In this document: positions 8,680 to 19,048 of the stretch, in pieces | How positions within the stretch are numbered: the stretch's first letter is position 1 | Layout of the letters: each line of letters opens with the position of its first letter | Source of the DNA: Kibdelosporangium banguiense | Lineage (GTDB): Bacteria > Actinomycetota > Actinomycetes > Mycobacteriales > Pseudonocardiaceae | NCBI RefSeq assembly: GCF_017876405.1 | Contig: NZ_JAGINW010000001.1 | Coordinates: forward strand, 4,911,203 to 4,975,202 | Length of the DNA stretch: 64,000 bases | Direction: 5' to 3' | The notes under the pieces: generated by a model | What the model was told of the DNA's origin: nothing | Seen by the model: the letters and a program-made list of their open reading frames with translations, nothing else | The model's database searches: none | Made by a program: the position numbers and the translations under genes

Positions 8680-10980
8680 ATGCGAACGCGACCCAGACAG
8701 ACGATCACCCTGCTGACCATGACCGCCCTGCTCGCCGTCGGCGTGCCCGCGGCGGCCGACGAGCCGCTGGTCCAGGCGGCCATTCCAGATCCGGTGACCG
8801 TGCCGCTTGATCGCTACTTCGACAACGACGGCATCGACACGGCCGCCGCGCGTGACGGCAACTTCGACGGTTCCGGCTACACGTATCCAGCGGAAGGCCT
8901 GCCCAGCGGCAGAGTTGTGGTGGACGGCGTGCCGTACGCCTTCCCAAGCGCCGGGCCAGGAGTCAAAAACAACGTCATCGCGCTGGGACAGCGGATCGAG
9001 ATCCCCAAAGGCAAGTACCACGCCGCGCACTTCCTCGTCGCGGGCAGCTACGGCATGGCATCCGGCACGGCGACCGTGCACTACGCCGACGGTGGCACGA
9101 CCACGGCGTCCCTCGGCGGCCCTGACTGGTACAGCTCGTCAGGGCCGATCGCGGCGCCGTTCCGGTACTCGCCGACCGGCACCGACCAGCATCAAGTGTC
9201 CATTTCCGCAGCTCAAGTCTGGGCCGACGCAAGCCGTGAAGCCGTCGCCGTGACGCTGCCGACCACCAAACCGCCGCAGCCCAACCAGACCAGCCTGCAC
9301 GTGTTCGCCATGACCGCCCAACCGGCGGCCGCAGGCAAGGCGCTGGCGCTGCGAGGCTCCAGGTCCACGACGAAACTCATGCCCGGCAAGGGCAACGTGC
9401 AGGCCGTCGAAGCGACCGTGACCAATCTCGGCGATGAGTGGATCACCGAGCGAGACGCGCTGAATGTGCGAGTCGACGTCTTTGGCGCGACAACCGTGCA
9501 ACCGGCCTTCGTGAAGCGGCTTGCTCCTGGTGAGAACGCACGCGTCCGGATCGGCGTCGTCCGGACGGGTGCTCCTGTGGACACGATCGTGAACGGGAAG
9601 GTTGTCGCGCAGGGTAACCGCCTGCGCGTCGAGCAGCCGGTCCGGTTCACCCTCGGCGTCACCGACTACGAGGCGACCGACGCGTCGCTGGGCACCCACG
9701 AGTCGCCGTACTGGTTCGACGACGCCAAATTCGGCATTTTCATCCATTGGGGTGTTTATTCCGTTCCGGCCTGGTCGCCGCCGGGCGAGCAGTACGCGGA
9801 ATGGTACTGGCGCTGGATGGAGGACAAGAACAACGCGGTCTACGGCTACCACGAGCAGACGTACGGCAAGGACTTCAAGTACGACGATTTCATCCCGCAG
9901 TTCACCGCGGCGAAGTACGACCCGAAAGCGTGGGCCCAGCTGTTCCAGGCAGCGGGCGCGAAGTACTACGTACTGACGTCCAAGCACCACGAGGGTTTCG
10001 CGCTGTACGACTCCAAAGTGTCCGGTCGTGACTCGGTCGACCTGGGCCCGAAACGGGACCTGGTCAAGGAATTGTTCGACGCGTCCCGCAAGTACACACC
10101 CGAGATGCGTAACGGCCTCTACTTCTCGATGCCCGAGTGGTACAACCCGGACAATCCGTGGACAGGCCACGGCCCACGCAATCCCTACACCGGCGCTGAC
10201 GAGCCGTACACCGGCTACCAGGCCGGACGCGACTACGTGCGGGACTACCAGGCGCCGCAGATGCGCGAGATCGTGCACCAGTACGACCCCGACGTGATCT
10301 GGTGCGACATCGGCGGGGTGAACGACAGCCGCACAGTGCTCGCCGACTACTTCAACCGCGCGAAGAACCGTCAGCAGCCCAAGGACGTGACAGTCGACGA
10401 CCGCTGCGGGATCCCCACACACGACTTCACCACCCCGGAATACGCGACCTACCCGGACACCGTGGTCAAGAAGTGGGAAGCCAGCCGCGGCCTGGACCCG
10501 CGTTCGTACGGCTACAACAAGGCAACGCCCGACAGCATGTACATGACCGCGAACGAAGTCGTGGACACGCTGGCGGACACCAACAGCAAGAACGGCAACT
10601 TCCTGCTGGACATCGGCCCGCGCGCGGACGGCTCGATCCCACAGATCATGGAGACCCGCCTGCGTGAGACCGGCGCCTGGCTCAAGACCAACGGCGAGTC
10701 GATCTACGGCACCACGTACTGGTCACGAATGGCGGCACAGGGCCAGTTGCGCTTCTCCGTCAAGCAGAACGAGGCCTTCTACATCACCTCGCTCGAACGT
10801 CCGGGCAACCAACTCGTGGTGGACGCACCTGTCCCGATCCGGCCAGGCGACCGCGTCACGATGCTGGGCTACAACGGCCCAGCCCTGAAATGGGCGCAGC
10901 AGAACGGCAAACTCGTGATCGACATCCCGGAGGCGGCCAAGAACGCCGGCCAGCACGCCTGGGTCGTGAAGATCGCCTGA
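8680..10980 (+). CDS. Secreted GH29 alpha-L-fucosidase
   Basis: Extracellular exo-glycosidase that removes alpha-L-fucose, 766 residues. I chose the ATG at 8680 because it opens with a Sec signal peptide (RTRPR, then a hydrophobic core TLLTMTALLAVGVPAAAD, cleavage near residue 26). Residues about 30-340 form a beta-rich non-catalytic region. The GH29 barrel begins near 345 with KFGIFIHWGVYSVPAW and continues with LTSKHHEGFALYDS. The predicted nucleophile is Asp543 in VIWCDIGG, and the FLLDIGPRADGSIP loop is present. The C-terminal strand region is typical of the family. It is monocistronic with its own terminator. Confidence 0.93.
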   Translation: MRTRPRQTITLLTMTALLAVGVPAAADEPLVQAAIPDPVTVPLDRYFDNDGIDTAAARDGNFDGSGYTYPAEGLPSGRVVVDGVPYAFPSAGPGVKNNVIALGQRIEIPKGKYHAAHFLVAGSYGMASGTATVHYADGGTTTASLGGPDWYSSSGPIAAPFRYSPTGTDQHQVSISAAQVWADASREAVAVTLPTTKPPQPNQTSLHVFAMTAQPAAAGKALALRGSRSTTKLMPGKGNVQAVEATVTNLGDEWITERDALNVRVDVFGATTVQPAFVKRLAPGENARVRIGVVRTGAPVDTIVNGKVVAQGNRLRVEQPVRFTLGVTDYEATDASLGTHESPYWFDDAKFGIFIHWGVYSVPAWSPPGEQYAEWYWRWMEDKNNAVYGYHEQTYGKDFKYDDFIPQFTAAKYDPKAWAQLFQAAGAKYYVLTSKHHEGFALYDSKVSGRDSVDLGPKRDLVKELFDASRKYTPEMRNGLYFSMPEWYNPDNPWTGHGPRNPYTGADEPYTGYQAGRDYVRDYQAPQMREIVHQYDPDVIWCDIGGVNDSRTVLADYFNRAKNRQQPKDVTVDDRCGIPTHDFTTPEYATYPDTVVKKWEASRGLDPRSYGYNKATPDSMYMTANEVVDTLADTNSKNGNFLLDIGPRADGSIPQIMETRLRETGAWLKTNGESIYGTTYWSRMAAQGQLRFSVKQNEAFYITSLERPGNQLVVDAPVPIRPGDRVTMLGYNGPALKWAQQNGKLVIDIPEAAKNAGQHAWVVKIA

Positions 10981-10989
10981 CGGCGCTGG

Positions 10990-11014
10990 TGGGGCCCGAT
11001 CCCGTCGGGCCCCA
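10990..11014 (+). terminator. Hairpin terminator after the fucosidase
   Basis: A 10-bp perfect GC-rich stem (10990-10999 with 11005-11014) and a 5-nt loop, starting 9 bp after the stop codon. Confidence 0.65.
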
Positions 11015-11037
11015 CGGGTTTCCGCTAGACATACACC

Positions 11038-11640
11038 ATGATGATCGGCCGACTCCCGCTGGACGAACAACTCGACGCGCTACGGGCAACCCTCACCCGC
11101 AACTCGCAACTGATGGAAGTCCTGGCACGGGCCGAGAAACTGGATTTGCCAGGGTGGTACCTGACTTCCGGCTGCCTGGTCCAAACCGTGTGGAACGTAG
11201 TCACCGGCCGTCCGCCGGCCGCGGGCATCAGGGACTACGACCTGTTCTACTTCGACGCAACCGACCTGAGCTGGGAAGCCGAGGACGAGGTCATCCAGGC
11301 GGGCGCAGCCGTCTTTGGGGATCTGCCCGTGGACGTGGAGATCCGCAACGAGGCACGAGTACACCTTTGGTACTCAGACCGCTTCGGAGTACCGTGCCCG
11401 CCTTACCCGTCCAGCGAAGCAGCCATCGACTCATTCGCGGCAACAACTTGTTGCGTCGGCATCCGCCTTGTCGAGAACGACAGGTGGCGCGTTTACGCTC
11501 CGCACGGCCTCGCCGACGTGTTCAACCTCGTCGTCCGGCCCAATCCAGTGCTCGCACCCCGCAGCGTCTACGAGACCAAAACCCAGCGCTGGCTCCAACA
11601 ATGGCCCGAACTGACAGTCCTGCCTTGGCCTGAAAGCTGA
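11038..11640 (+). CDS. Nucleotidyltransferase-family protein (COG3575/NTP_transf_9-like)
   Basis: A 200-residue protein with the GCLVQTVWN and GIRDYDLFYFD motifs; the DYD pair is the expected metal-binding site of this nucleotidyltransferase-fold family. The C-terminal YAPHGLADVFNLVVRPN motif is also family-typical. The substrate is unknown. A TAGACAT sequence lies about 10 bp ahead of the ATG pair and there is no ribosome site, so a leaderless transcript is possible. Confidence 0.8.
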   Translation: MMIGRLPLDEQLDALRATLTRNSQLMEVLARAEKLDLPGWYLTSGCLVQTVWNVVTGRPPAAGIRDYDLFYFDATDLSWEAEDEVIQAGAAVFGDLPVDVEIRNEARVHLWYSDRFGVPCPPYPSSEAAIDSFAATTCCVGIRLVENDRWRVYAPHGLADVFNLVVRPNPVLAPRSVYETKTQRWLQQWPELTVLPWPES

Positions 11641-11747
11641 TGAATTGCGGCCTGAGGTTTCGGCAAGACCTTCCCCCTCATGATGTGGGTGCTCGGATGG
11701 CCGGAGCGCCGCCAGTTGTCCCGGCCATCCGAGCGGTCTGGGTGGGA

Positions 11748-12104
11748 TCAGCTGCTGGAGTAGACGATGTCGATGTGCGGGATTCGGTCGTTTCCTGTTG
11801 TGGTGGTCGGCCAGATATCGCCTTGGTTGACTGCTTCTACTGTGCGCAGGCGGTTGTATGTGCCTTGGGACTGGTCGACCAGATTGCTGCTGGGGTGGTA
11901 GATGCGTTGGCCGACTGTTGCGGCGACGAAGACGTGGTCGTTGATTGTGGTGAGGCTGCGGACCTTGAAGCGGTATGGGGTGCCTGTCGGTCGCGGGTTC
12001 GCCGGCGCTGAAGGCAGGTTTTCGTCCATAATGGACACAGGCGCGCTCGACAGCGTACCTGTGACGCGCGGAGTTACCGCACGACACAACAGGTGAGGTG
12101 TCAC
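11748..12104 (-). CDS. Small hypothetical protein
   Basis: A 118-residue protein that I do not recognise. The GTG start at 12104 has a perfect AGGAGG (12110-12115 on the minus strand) spaced 5 nt, and the third codon positions are GC-rich, which supports real coding. There is no signal peptide or membrane segment. The central part (NDHVFVAATVGQRIYHPSSN) looks like a beta-rich globular segment. Confidence 0.6.
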   Translation of the reverse strand: MTPHLLCRAVTPRVTGTLSSAPVSIMDENLPSAPANPRPTGTPYRFKVRSLTTINDHVFVAATVGQRIYHPSSNLVDQSQGTYNRLRTVEAVNQGDIWPTTTTGNDRIPHIDIVYSSS

Positions 12105-12226
12105 GGAGGCCTCCTGTGCAGGGGGCGCTTACGACTTTGTTTAAGGTCTGAATTCAGGCATGGCGGATCGTGGCCTGTCAATGGCTGTCCCGGCTGGCGG
12201 GGCATGAAGTTTCCGGCCGGCGTCGA

Positions 12227-15199
12227 TCAGAGCGATGCCGAGGCGAGCCTGAGCGCCTCGGGGCGGCTCATTGCCTGGCCTTCGGCGTACGCGCTGGCGA
12301 ACGCGTCGGCTCCGATCATTGCGGTCGCGGCTTCGGTCACCCGGGTGACGCCGTCGGCGCAGACCACGGCTATGCCGCGTAACGCTGCGCCCGCGCCGAG
12401 CAGTCGAGCGGCCTGTTCGGGTTCGCCGTTGAGCAGGGCGACGCCGCTCAACGCTTCGGTCACTGCTCCGGCCAGGGGCACGTTGCCCCAGCCGATCGCG
12501 TCTTTCATCGCCTCGGCCAGCCGGGATACCGCTTCGGCCGAGTTGCCTTCGGCGCACGCGATCCACCCGAGTCCGACCAGGATCTGTGATCGCGCCCAAT
12601 CCGGGCCGAACCATCCGGTGCCGCACTCGGCCAATGCCAGTTCGGCCAGCTCGCGAGCCGCACGCAGGTCGCCGCGAAGCCGTGCGGCATTGGCCATGCC
12701 GCTGTGCGCTGCGGACTGGAAGAGGGGGGTGGCGTGCCGGTTGGCCAGAGTGAGCACCTGGTGGTGATCTGCGCCGGCGCCTGCGAGGTCGCCCGCGTTG
12801 AGGCGGCAGTCGGCTCGCCTGCTGAGCATGTCGCAGAGATCCTCGGTCGCGCCGAGCGCGCCGACCAGGGAGATGGCCTCGTCCAGCATCGCGATCGCCC
12901 GTGCGTGGTCCCCGCGCCAACTGGTGATCGTGCCGAGTTCGCTGAGCACCTGCATGATGCCCCACCGCTCACCGATCGCCCGGAACTCGGCCAGCGCGGT
13001 GGTCCAGGTCCGCTCGGCGATGGCGATGTCACCGTCGAAGAGCTGCTGGTAGCCCCGGCCGAGCGGGGCGAGAGCCTGGCTCCACGGGTCGTCGCCGATC
13101 AGCACTTCCGCGACCCGCGGCGCGGGCGGTCCGACGACCGGAGCCAGAAGCACTGTGGTGAACGGGTACATCGGTGGCCCGGTCCGGTTGGCGGCCCAGG
13201 TTTTCACGCTCTGCAGATGGTCCGGCAGCGAGTTGGCGGCCAACGCGTTCAGCACGCACAGCACGCGGTCTTCGGTGAGGTCGTCCGGTCCGATCTTGAC
13301 TGCGAGATCGAAACACAGCTGGGCGCCGTCGGACCGTCGCCCGCGCATCCACCAGTACGTCGACAAGGCGCCGACCAGCTGCAACGCCAGGTCGACATCC
13401 GCTTCGACGGCCCAACGCAGGGCGGCTTGCAGGTTGTCGTGTTCGGCGTCGATCGCCGCCAGCCAGGAAAGCTGTTCGGCGCCTAGCAAGTGTTTGTTCG
13501 ATTCACGCGCGAAGCCGAGAAAGTGCTGTGCGTGCGCCCGGCGCGTCTGTGACGTTTGAACGCCAAGGTGTTCAGCGCAGAACGCCTGAATGGTCTCCAG
13601 CATGCGATAGCGGTCGCCGGACACTTCCAGCAACGACTTGTCCGCCAGGCTCGCCAACAGGTCCATCGTGTCCGGCAGGCCGCAAACGCTTTCCGCGTCG
13701 GCCAGCCTGGCTCCGCCGGCGAAAACCGTCAAGCGGCTGGCCACGGCGCGTTCGTCGTCGTCGAGCAGGTCCCAGCTCCACTCGACCACGGCCCGCAACG
13801 TCCGGTGCCGGGCCTCAGCCGCGCGGCTGCCTTTGGACAACAAGGCGAACCGGTCCTCCAGCCGGGCTGCGACCTGTGCGACCGGCAACGATCGGACACG
13901 CGCTGCGGCCAGTTCGATCGCCAGCGGCAGCCCGTCGAGTGCCTGACAGATGTGCGCTATGTCCCCCTCGTCCGCCTCGAAGTCCGCGCGCACAGCCTTG
14001 GCGCGGTCGGTGAACAATCGGATCGCCGGTTCGATGGTGAGCTGCGGTACTGCGAAGAGCGTTTCCCCAGTGATGCCAAGGGGTTCACGGCTGGTAGCCA
14101 GGATTCGCAGGCCGGCGTGCGCGGCGAGCAAGCGTCCGGTCAACTGCGCGGCCGCTTCGATCACGTGCTCGCAGTTGTCGAACACGAGCACCATCGGGCG
14201 ATCCGTGAGCGCCGCGACCAGCCTGTCGATCGGTGGCGCCACCTGACGGCGCGATCTGGCGGGCTCCCGCAAGCCCAGTGCGGCCAGGACAACCTGTGAC
14301 AGTTCGTCCACAACGCCGGACAATTCGACAAAACAGACATCGCTCAGCCGGCCGGCTGCCTCCACGGCAAGCCTGGTCTTGCCCGTGCCGCCAGGGCCGG
14401 TCAGTGTGACGAGCCGGTTGGCTTCGAGCAATGCGCGCACACGAGCCAGCTCCGGCTCCCGGCCGACGAAGCTGGTCAGCTGGGCGGGAACGGGATTGAC
14501 AGCGATGGTCTGTCCTTTGAGGATCGCCAGATGTGTCTCGGCCAGCTCGGCAGACGGGTCCGCGCCCAGTTCGTCGGCCAGCGTGCGCCGGGCATCCTCG
14601 AATGCCGTCAACGCCTCGGCCTGCCGTCCACTGGCCGCCAACGCCCGCATCAGCTGGCCTCGCAGGCGTTCCCGCAACGGATACGCCGCCACCAGCTCCT
14701 GCAGCTTGCCCAGATCAGGGCCGTTCAACGCCAGTTGTGCCTCGATGTGGTCCTCGACCGCGGCCATCCGCAACTCGTCCAGCCGGGCGCTGTCCACCTC
14801 GGCCGGGCCTCGCCACAGCTCGAGCGCCGCACCGAGCAGCTTCTCCGCGCGGCTCGCATTGCCCGCGTCGAGCGCCTGCCTGCCGTCGCGGGCAAGCTCC
14901 TCGAACCGGAAAGCGTCCACATCGGACGGATCGATGGCGAGCCGGTAACCCGTGGGATGCAGCTCGATCAGCCCGCCCAGACTCCGTCGCAACCGGGAGA
15001 CCTGTGACTGCAGCGCGTTCGCAGCGCTCTCCGGCGGCTCGTCGCCGTACAGCCCGTCGATCAGCCGATCCGTGGAGATCACGTGCCCGGCATCGGCGAG
15101 CAACAGCGCAAGCAGGGTACGGACCTTCGGCCCGCCGAGCGCGACTTCACTGCCGTCGGCATGCCGGGCTGCCACCGGGCCCAGGACCCCGAACCACAC
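12227..15199 (-). CDS. SARP/AfsR-like regulator with NB-ARC ATPase and TPR region
   Basis: A 990-residue regulator. Domains in order: an OmpR-type winged helix (about 1-90, VRTLLALLLADAG, SQVSRLRRSLGG), a BTAD domain (about 95-240), an NB-ARC/STAND ATPase with Walker A LTGPGGTGKTRLA near 290 and a VFDNCEHV Walker B-like motif, then helical repeats to the C-terminus. Such proteins activate secondary-metabolite or differentiation genes. It is 6 kb from the cluster boundary and its own intergenic regions lack the TTGCG boxes described below, so it is not clearly the cluster regulator. Confidence 0.9.
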   Translation of the reverse strand: MWFGVLGPVAARHADGSEVALGGPKVRTLLALLLADAGHVISTDRLIDGLYGDEPPESAANALQSQVSRLRRSLGGLIELHPTGYRLAIDPSDVDAFRFEELARDGRQALDAGNASRAEKLLGAALELWRGPAEVDSARLDELRMAAVEDHIEAQLALNGPDLGKLQELVAAYPLRERLRGQLMRALAASGRQAEALTAFEDARRTLADELGADPSAELAETHLAILKGQTIAVNPVPAQLTSFVGREPELARVRALLEANRLVTLTGPGGTGKTRLAVEAAGRLSDVCFVELSGVVDELSQVVLAALGLREPARSRRQVAPPIDRLVAALTDRPMVLVFDNCEHVIEAAAQLTGRLLAAHAGLRILATSREPLGITGETLFAVPQLTIEPAIRLFTDRAKAVRADFEADEGDIAHICQALDGLPLAIELAAARVRSLPVAQVAARLEDRFALLSKGSRAAEARHRTLRAVVEWSWDLLDDDERAVASRLTVFAGGARLADAESVCGLPDTMDLLASLADKSLLEVSGDRYRMLETIQAFCAEHLGVQTSQTRRAHAQHFLGFARESNKHLLGAEQLSWLAAIDAEHDNLQAALRWAVEADVDLALQLVGALSTYWWMRGRRSDGAQLCFDLAVKIGPDDLTEDRVLCVLNALAANSLPDHLQSVKTWAANRTGPPMYPFTTVLLAPVVGPPAPRVAEVLIGDDPWSQALAPLGRGYQQLFDGDIAIAERTWTTALAEFRAIGERWGIMQVLSELGTITSWRGDHARAIAMLDEAISLVGALGATEDLCDMLSRRADCRLNAGDLAGAGADHHQVLTLANRHATPLFQSAAHSGMANAARLRGDLRAARELAELALAECGTGWFGPDWARSQILVGLGWIACAEGNSAEAVSRLAEAMKDAIGWGNVPLAGAVTEALSGVALLNGEPEQAARLLGAGAALRGIAVVCADGVTRVTEAATAMIGADAFASAYAEGQAMSRPEALRLASASL

Positions 15200-15218
15200 C
15201 CGGCCATCGTCTCACAGG

Positions 15219-15611
15219 TCACCTGATCACAAGGCCGGCCGCGCGGAGGGATTCCTCGACGCGGATTCGCTCCAGCTCCAGTGACGTGCCAGGTGGCAGG
15301 CGGTCGAGCCGGTGGTCGACTTCGACCGCGGTACAGGCCTGCATCAGCAGGCAGTCGTACGCCTGCAGGGTTCCCCGGCGCCGGACTATCGGGGTGCCTG
15401 GCCCGAACTGGGCAAGCAGGTTGTGCAGACGGCGCAGGTCGGCGGCGACCTTTTCGATGGGCGGATGCGTGGACACCACCTGCGGGCGGCGACGCAGACG
15501 GCGGATGAGCCGGGGCAGGCGCATGACCATCCAGCACGCTGCCACCGGACTTATCACGATCACCAGGTACAGCAGCATGTTCAGGACTGGGAAGCCGGCC
15601 GCGCCGGGCAT
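15219..15611 (-). CDS. Membrane-anchored hypothetical protein
   Basis: Up to 130 residues: one N-terminal membrane segment (MLLYLVIVISPVAACWMVM) and a basic linker, then a soluble helical domain with LRRLHNLLAQFG. The function is unknown. The ATG at 15611 overlaps the upstream monooxygenase by 31 bp; an alternative ATG at 15578 lies just after that gene's stop, so the pair is probably co-transcribed. Confidence 0.7.
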   Translation of the reverse strand: MPGAAGFPVLNMLLYLVIVISPVAACWMVMRLPRLIRRLRRRPQVVSTHPPIEKVAADLRRLHNLLAQFGPGTPIVRRRGTLQAYDCLLMQACTAVEVDHRLDRLPPGTSLELERIRVEESLRAAGLVIR

Positions 15612-16771
15612 ACCTCATCATAGCTGGGCAGGGCGATATTGCTCGCCGCCTTTGTGGTCATCTTGTTGAACATGTTCGTCATGGCGGGCATGCCGAGCAA
15701 TCGGTACATCTTGTTACGGGTCCAGATCGCGCGCCGGGTGCGTGGAGCGAGGAATGATCCCGCGCGTTCGGCGCTTTTCTGGCAGTTGGTCACGTAGTCA
15801 CGCACGAGTGATTCGTATCGGCCGAAAGCGGTCCGGTAATCGGCTCGGGCGAGTTCACCGGCGAGGACGTACGCGCAGACAATGGCCGCGCCGGTGCCCA
15901 TGCCGCCGCAAGTCGCGCCATAACCGGCGTCACCCAGCAGGGTGATGCGGCCGGATGTGTAGCCGGGCATGTGAATGGTGCTGATCGAGTCGAAATAGAA
16001 GTCCGGCGCCTGCCACATCGCCTCGACAAAGCGGGCCGTCTCCCAGCCGACCTCGGCAAAGGTCTCCGCGACGAGCTGTTTCTGCTCATCAGCCGGAAGC
16101 CGGTCGAAACCACGCTCCGAAGAGGCGAAGACGAGCAACGCGCCGGTGGATCGCTTGCCCGCGGAGAACATGACGCCTTTGCCCGGTTCGTTGTACATCA
16201 CGCCGCGGTTCTCAAGGCCGAGGTAGTTCGGGGTGGCGAACCCGGCCAGGTAGTAGTCGTGGAACCGGCTGAAGCGGGACTCCTCGCCGAACGCCACCGA
16301 ACGCACCCCGGAATGCAGCCCGTCAGCCCCGATGACCAGGTCGAACGTCCGCGGTGCGGCATGGGCGAACGTCACGTCGACGCCACCGGGAGTCTCGCTC
16401 AGACCGGTGATGTGATCGCCGAAGACATATTCCGTGTTGTCCTTCGTCCGCTCGTACAGCAGGTGGCTCAATTCGCCGCGCAACACCTCCACCTCGCCGC
16501 TCATGAATTCGGACGGCAGGGATGCGAGGGTCTTTCCGGTCGCGGAGATGACGTTCTGCGTGCCCATGTTGGTCTGGATCGCGCGGACATCGTCGAGGAT
16601 TCCCATTCGGGTGAGCACGCCGATGTGCGCGGAACCGCGGAAATCAACGGCGAAACCGTCGGAGCGTAGCGCTGGGGCTCGTTCCACCACGGTGGTCATG
16701 AAGCCGTACCGCTGGAGCCAGAAAGCCGCTGCCGGTCCGGCGACGCCGGCGCCTGAGATCAGGATGTTCAT
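15581..16771 (-). CDS. FAD-dependent monooxygenase (class A, PHBH-like)
   Basis: A 396-residue soluble flavoprotein of the aromatic-hydroxylase/TetX-like family. The GXGXXG FAD motif (ILISGAGVAGPAAA, residues 3-16), the DG motif (VIGADGLHSGVR) and the GD motif (ITLLGDAGYGA) are all present. It would use NAD(P)H and O2 to hydroxylate an organic substrate that is not predictable here. It lies outside the TTGCG-box cluster and is followed by the small membrane protein. Confidence 0.88.
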   Translation of the reverse strand: MNILISGAGVAGPAAAFWLQRYGFMTTVVERAPALRSDGFAVDFRGSAHIGVLTRMGILDDVRAIQTNMGTQNVISATGKTLASLPSEFMSGEVEVLRGELSHLLYERTKDNTEYVFGDHITGLSETPGGVDVTFAHAAPRTFDLVIGADGLHSGVRSVAFGEESRFSRFHDYYLAGFATPNYLGLENRGVMYNEPGKGVMFSAGKRSTGALLVFASSERGFDRLPADEQKQLVAETFAEVGWETARFVEAMWQAPDFYFDSISTIHMPGYTSGRITLLGDAGYGATCGGMGTGAAIVCAYVLAGELARADYRTAFGRYESLVRDYVTNCQKSAERAGSFLAPRTRRAIWTRNKMYRLLGMPAMTNMFNKMTTKAASNIALPSYDEVCPARPASQS

Positions 16772-16829
16772 GGGGACAACGGTGCGGCCGGGCGCTGACG
16801 GCTACCGCACCAAGCGCTGACCGGCCTTG

Positions 16830-17135
16830 TCAGGACCGTTTCCGGTGCCGGCTGGCGATCATGCCGAAGGCCACCACGCCGGCGATCATCGAGCCGAAGA
16901 GCAACATGAACACACCGGTCAGCACACCGAGCACACCGAGTGCGCCGGCCACTGAGAAGGCGATCAACCGGGGAACGCTCGACGGTTTTCTGACCGGGCC
17001 CGAGCGCAGGATCCTGGCCAGCTGCGGGTCGTCCTTCTCGAACCATTCTTCGATCAGACGGAGTTGTCTGCGTTCGTACGGAGTAAACATCCAGGGGCTC
17101 CAGGCGTCGACGATAGCGCCCGGGTACCCCGTCAC
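16830..17135 (-). CDS. DUF3040 membrane protein
   Basis: A short actinobacterial protein with the N-terminal FTPYERRQLRLIEEWFEKDD motif of DUF3040 and two C-terminal membrane helices (LIAFSVAGALGVLGVLTGVF and MLLFGSMIAGVVAFGMI). The longest start gives 101 residues; the internal ATG at 17090 (MFTPYERR) fits the family better. It follows recQ with 8 bp between them. The role is unknown. Confidence 0.8.
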   Translation of the reverse strand: MTGYPGAIVDAWSPWMFTPYERRQLRLIEEWFEKDDPQLARILRSGPVRKPSSVPRLIAFSVAGALGVLGVLTGVFMLLFGSMIAGVVAFGMIASRHRKRS

Positions 17136-17143
17136 CTGCTGAT

Positions 17144-18964
17144 CTATCCCTCAAGTGCGTCCAGGACCTGCTGGCCGTACTTGGCGAGCTTGTTCTCCCC
17201 GACGCCGTTGATCCTGCCCAGGTCGGCGAGGGTCTTCGGCAAGGCCGTCGCGATCTCGCGCAGTGTCGCGTCGTGGAAGATCACATATGCCGGGACGCCC
17301 TGTTCCTTGGCGGCCGCGCCGCGCCAGGCCCGCAGCTTCTCGAAGACCGGCACGGCCTCGGCAGGCAGGTCCACGGCGGCCTTCTTGGGCTTCGCCGCCT
17401 TCGATGTCGCGGCTTTCTCCTGCTCACGCCGCATGAGAACGGTCCGCTCTTTGCGCAGCACACTGGCGCTGGCATCGGTGAGCACAAGCGTGCCGTAGTC
17501 GCCTTCGACCGCGAGCAGGCCCTGGGCCAGCAGCTGCCGGACCACGCCACGCCACCCGGCCTCGCTCAGCTCCTCGCCGATGCCGAAGACCGTCAGCGTG
17601 TCGTGGTCGTGCTGGATGACCTTGGCGGTCTTGCGGCCCAGCAGGATGTCGATCACCTGGCCGGCGCCGAACTTCTGCCGGCGCTCCTTCTGCAGGCGGA
17701 AGATCGTGGACAGCAGCTTCTGTGCGGCCACGGTGCCGTCCCACGACTCGGGCGGCGTCAGGCACGTGTCGCAGTTGCCGCACGGCTCACCGCGTTGGCC
17801 GAAGTAGTTCAGCAGCTGCACACGACGGCACGTGACGGTCTCGCACAATGCCAGCATCGCGTCCAGATGCGTGCTCTGCCTGCGGCGATGCGCGTCGTCA
17901 CCCTCGGATGTCTCGATCATCTTGCGCTGCTGCACGACGTCCTGCAGGCCATACGCCAGCCATGCGGTCGACGGCAGCCCGTCCCGGCCCGCGCGACCGG
18001 TCTCCTGGTAGTAGCCCTCGACGGATTTCGGCAGGTCAAGGTGGGCGACGAAGCGTACGTCCGGCTTGTCGATGCCCATCCCGAACGCGATCGTCGCGAC
18101 CACGATCAGGCCGTCCTCCCGCAGGAACCGCGACTGGTTCTCCGCACGGGTCCGGGCGTCCAGCCCGGCGTGGTACGGCACCGCCGGAATCCCGTTGGCC
18201 ACCAGGAACTCGGCTGTCTTCTCCACCGACGCCCTGGACAGGCAGTACACGATGCCCGCGTCACCGGTGTGCTCGTTACGCAGCAGGTCCAGCAGCTGAC
18301 GCTTCGGGTCGGCCTTCGACACGATCCGGTACTGGATGTTGGGCCGGTCGAAACTGGCCACGAAGTGCCGGGCCTCGCCCAGGTTGAGCCGGTTGGCGAT
18401 CTCGGCGTGGGTGGCCTCGGTGGCTGTGGCGGTCAGCGCGATCCGCGGCACGTCCGGCCAGCGCTCGTGCAGCTGCGACAGGCCGAGGTAGTCCGGCCGG
18501 AAGTCGTGGCCCCACTGGGCGACACAGTGCGCCTCGTCGATCGCGAACAGCGAGATGCGGCCGCGGTCGAGCAGCTCCAGCGTCGCGGGCACCCGCAGCC
18601 GTTCGGGCGCGAGGTAGAGCAGGTCCAGCTCGCCTGCCTGGAACATCGCCTCGGTCAGCCGGCGTTCCTCGAAGTCCTGGGTGGAGTTGAGGAAACCGGC
18701 GCGCACCCCGAGGGTGTTCAACGCGTCCACTTGGTCCTGCATCAACGCGATCAGCGGCGAGACCACGATGCCCACGCCGGGCCGGACCAGCGCCGGAATC
18801 TGGTAGCAGAGCGACTTTCCGCCACCGGTCGGCATCAGGACGAGCGCGTCACCGCCACCCGCGACGTGATCGATGATCGCTTCCTGCTCGCCGCGGAAGG
18901 AGTCGTACCCGAAGACCCGGCGCAGGGTATCCAGCGCCGGGCTCGCGGTCTCGAGCGAAGCCAC
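17144..18964 (-). CDS. recQ: ATP-dependent DNA helicase RecQ
   Basis: A superfamily 2 3'-5' helicase for recombination and replication repair, 606 residues. It shows Walker A ([16 protein letters not shown]), the DEAHC Walker B, the [10 protein letters not shown] motif VI, the zinc-binding Cys set ([18 protein letters not shown]), a winged helix and a C-terminal HRDC domain ([20 protein letters not shown]). It is a housekeeping gene and marks the left edge of the biosynthetic cluster. Confidence 0.95.
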   Translation of the reverse strand: MASLETASPALDTLRRVFGYDSFRGEQEAIIDHVAGGGDALVLMPTGGGKSLCYQIPALVRPGVGIVVSPLIALMQDQVDALNTLGVRAGFLNSTQDFEERRLTEAMFQAGELDLLYLAPERLRVPATLELLDRGRISLFAIDEAHCVAQWGHDFRPDYLGLSQLHERWPDVPRIALTATATEATHAEIANRLNLGEARHFVASFDRPNIQYRIVSKADPKRQLLDLLRNEHTGDAGIVYCLSRASVEKTAEFLVANGIPAVPYHAGLDARTRAENQSRFLREDGLIVVATIAFGMGIDKPDVRFVAHLDLPKSVEGYYQETGRAGRDGLPSTAWLAYGLQDVVQQRKMIETSEGDDAHRRRQSTHLDAMLALCETVTCRRVQLLNYFGQRGEPCGNCDTCLTPPESWDGTVAAQKLLSTIFRLQKERRQKFGAGQVIDILLGRKTAKVIQHDHDTLTVFGIGEELSEAGWRGVVRQLLAQGLLAVEGDYGTLVLTDASASVLRKERTVLMRREQEKAATSKAAKPKKAAVDLPAEAVPVFEKLRAWRGAAAKEQGVPAYVIFHDATLREIATALPKTLADLGRINGVGENKLAKYGQQVLDALEG

Positions 18965-18989
18965 CCGGCGATCCTAGCCGCCCGCGGTG

Positions 18990-19020
18990 TTGCGGGCGTC
19001 TTGCGGGCCTTGCTTACGGT
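18990..19020 (+). promoter_or_regulatory. SARP-type box 1 and -10 element
   Basis: A perfect heptamer direct repeat, TTGCGGG (18990-18996) and TTGCGGG (19001-19007), has a 4-bp spacer (11-bp period). TACGGT (19015-19020) follows 7 nt later as a -10. This is the architecture of SARP-activated promoters, and it drives the TPP-enzyme gene. Confidence 0.75.
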
Positions 19021-19048
19021 GAAAGTTCTGCCATCAAGGGAGGTACAC

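Noticed and set aside
12141-14948. Several long plus-strand open frames over the first SARP gene
   Set aside because: They are shadow frames, rich in Arg/Ala/Pro, without domains; the minus-strand SARP gene explains the region.
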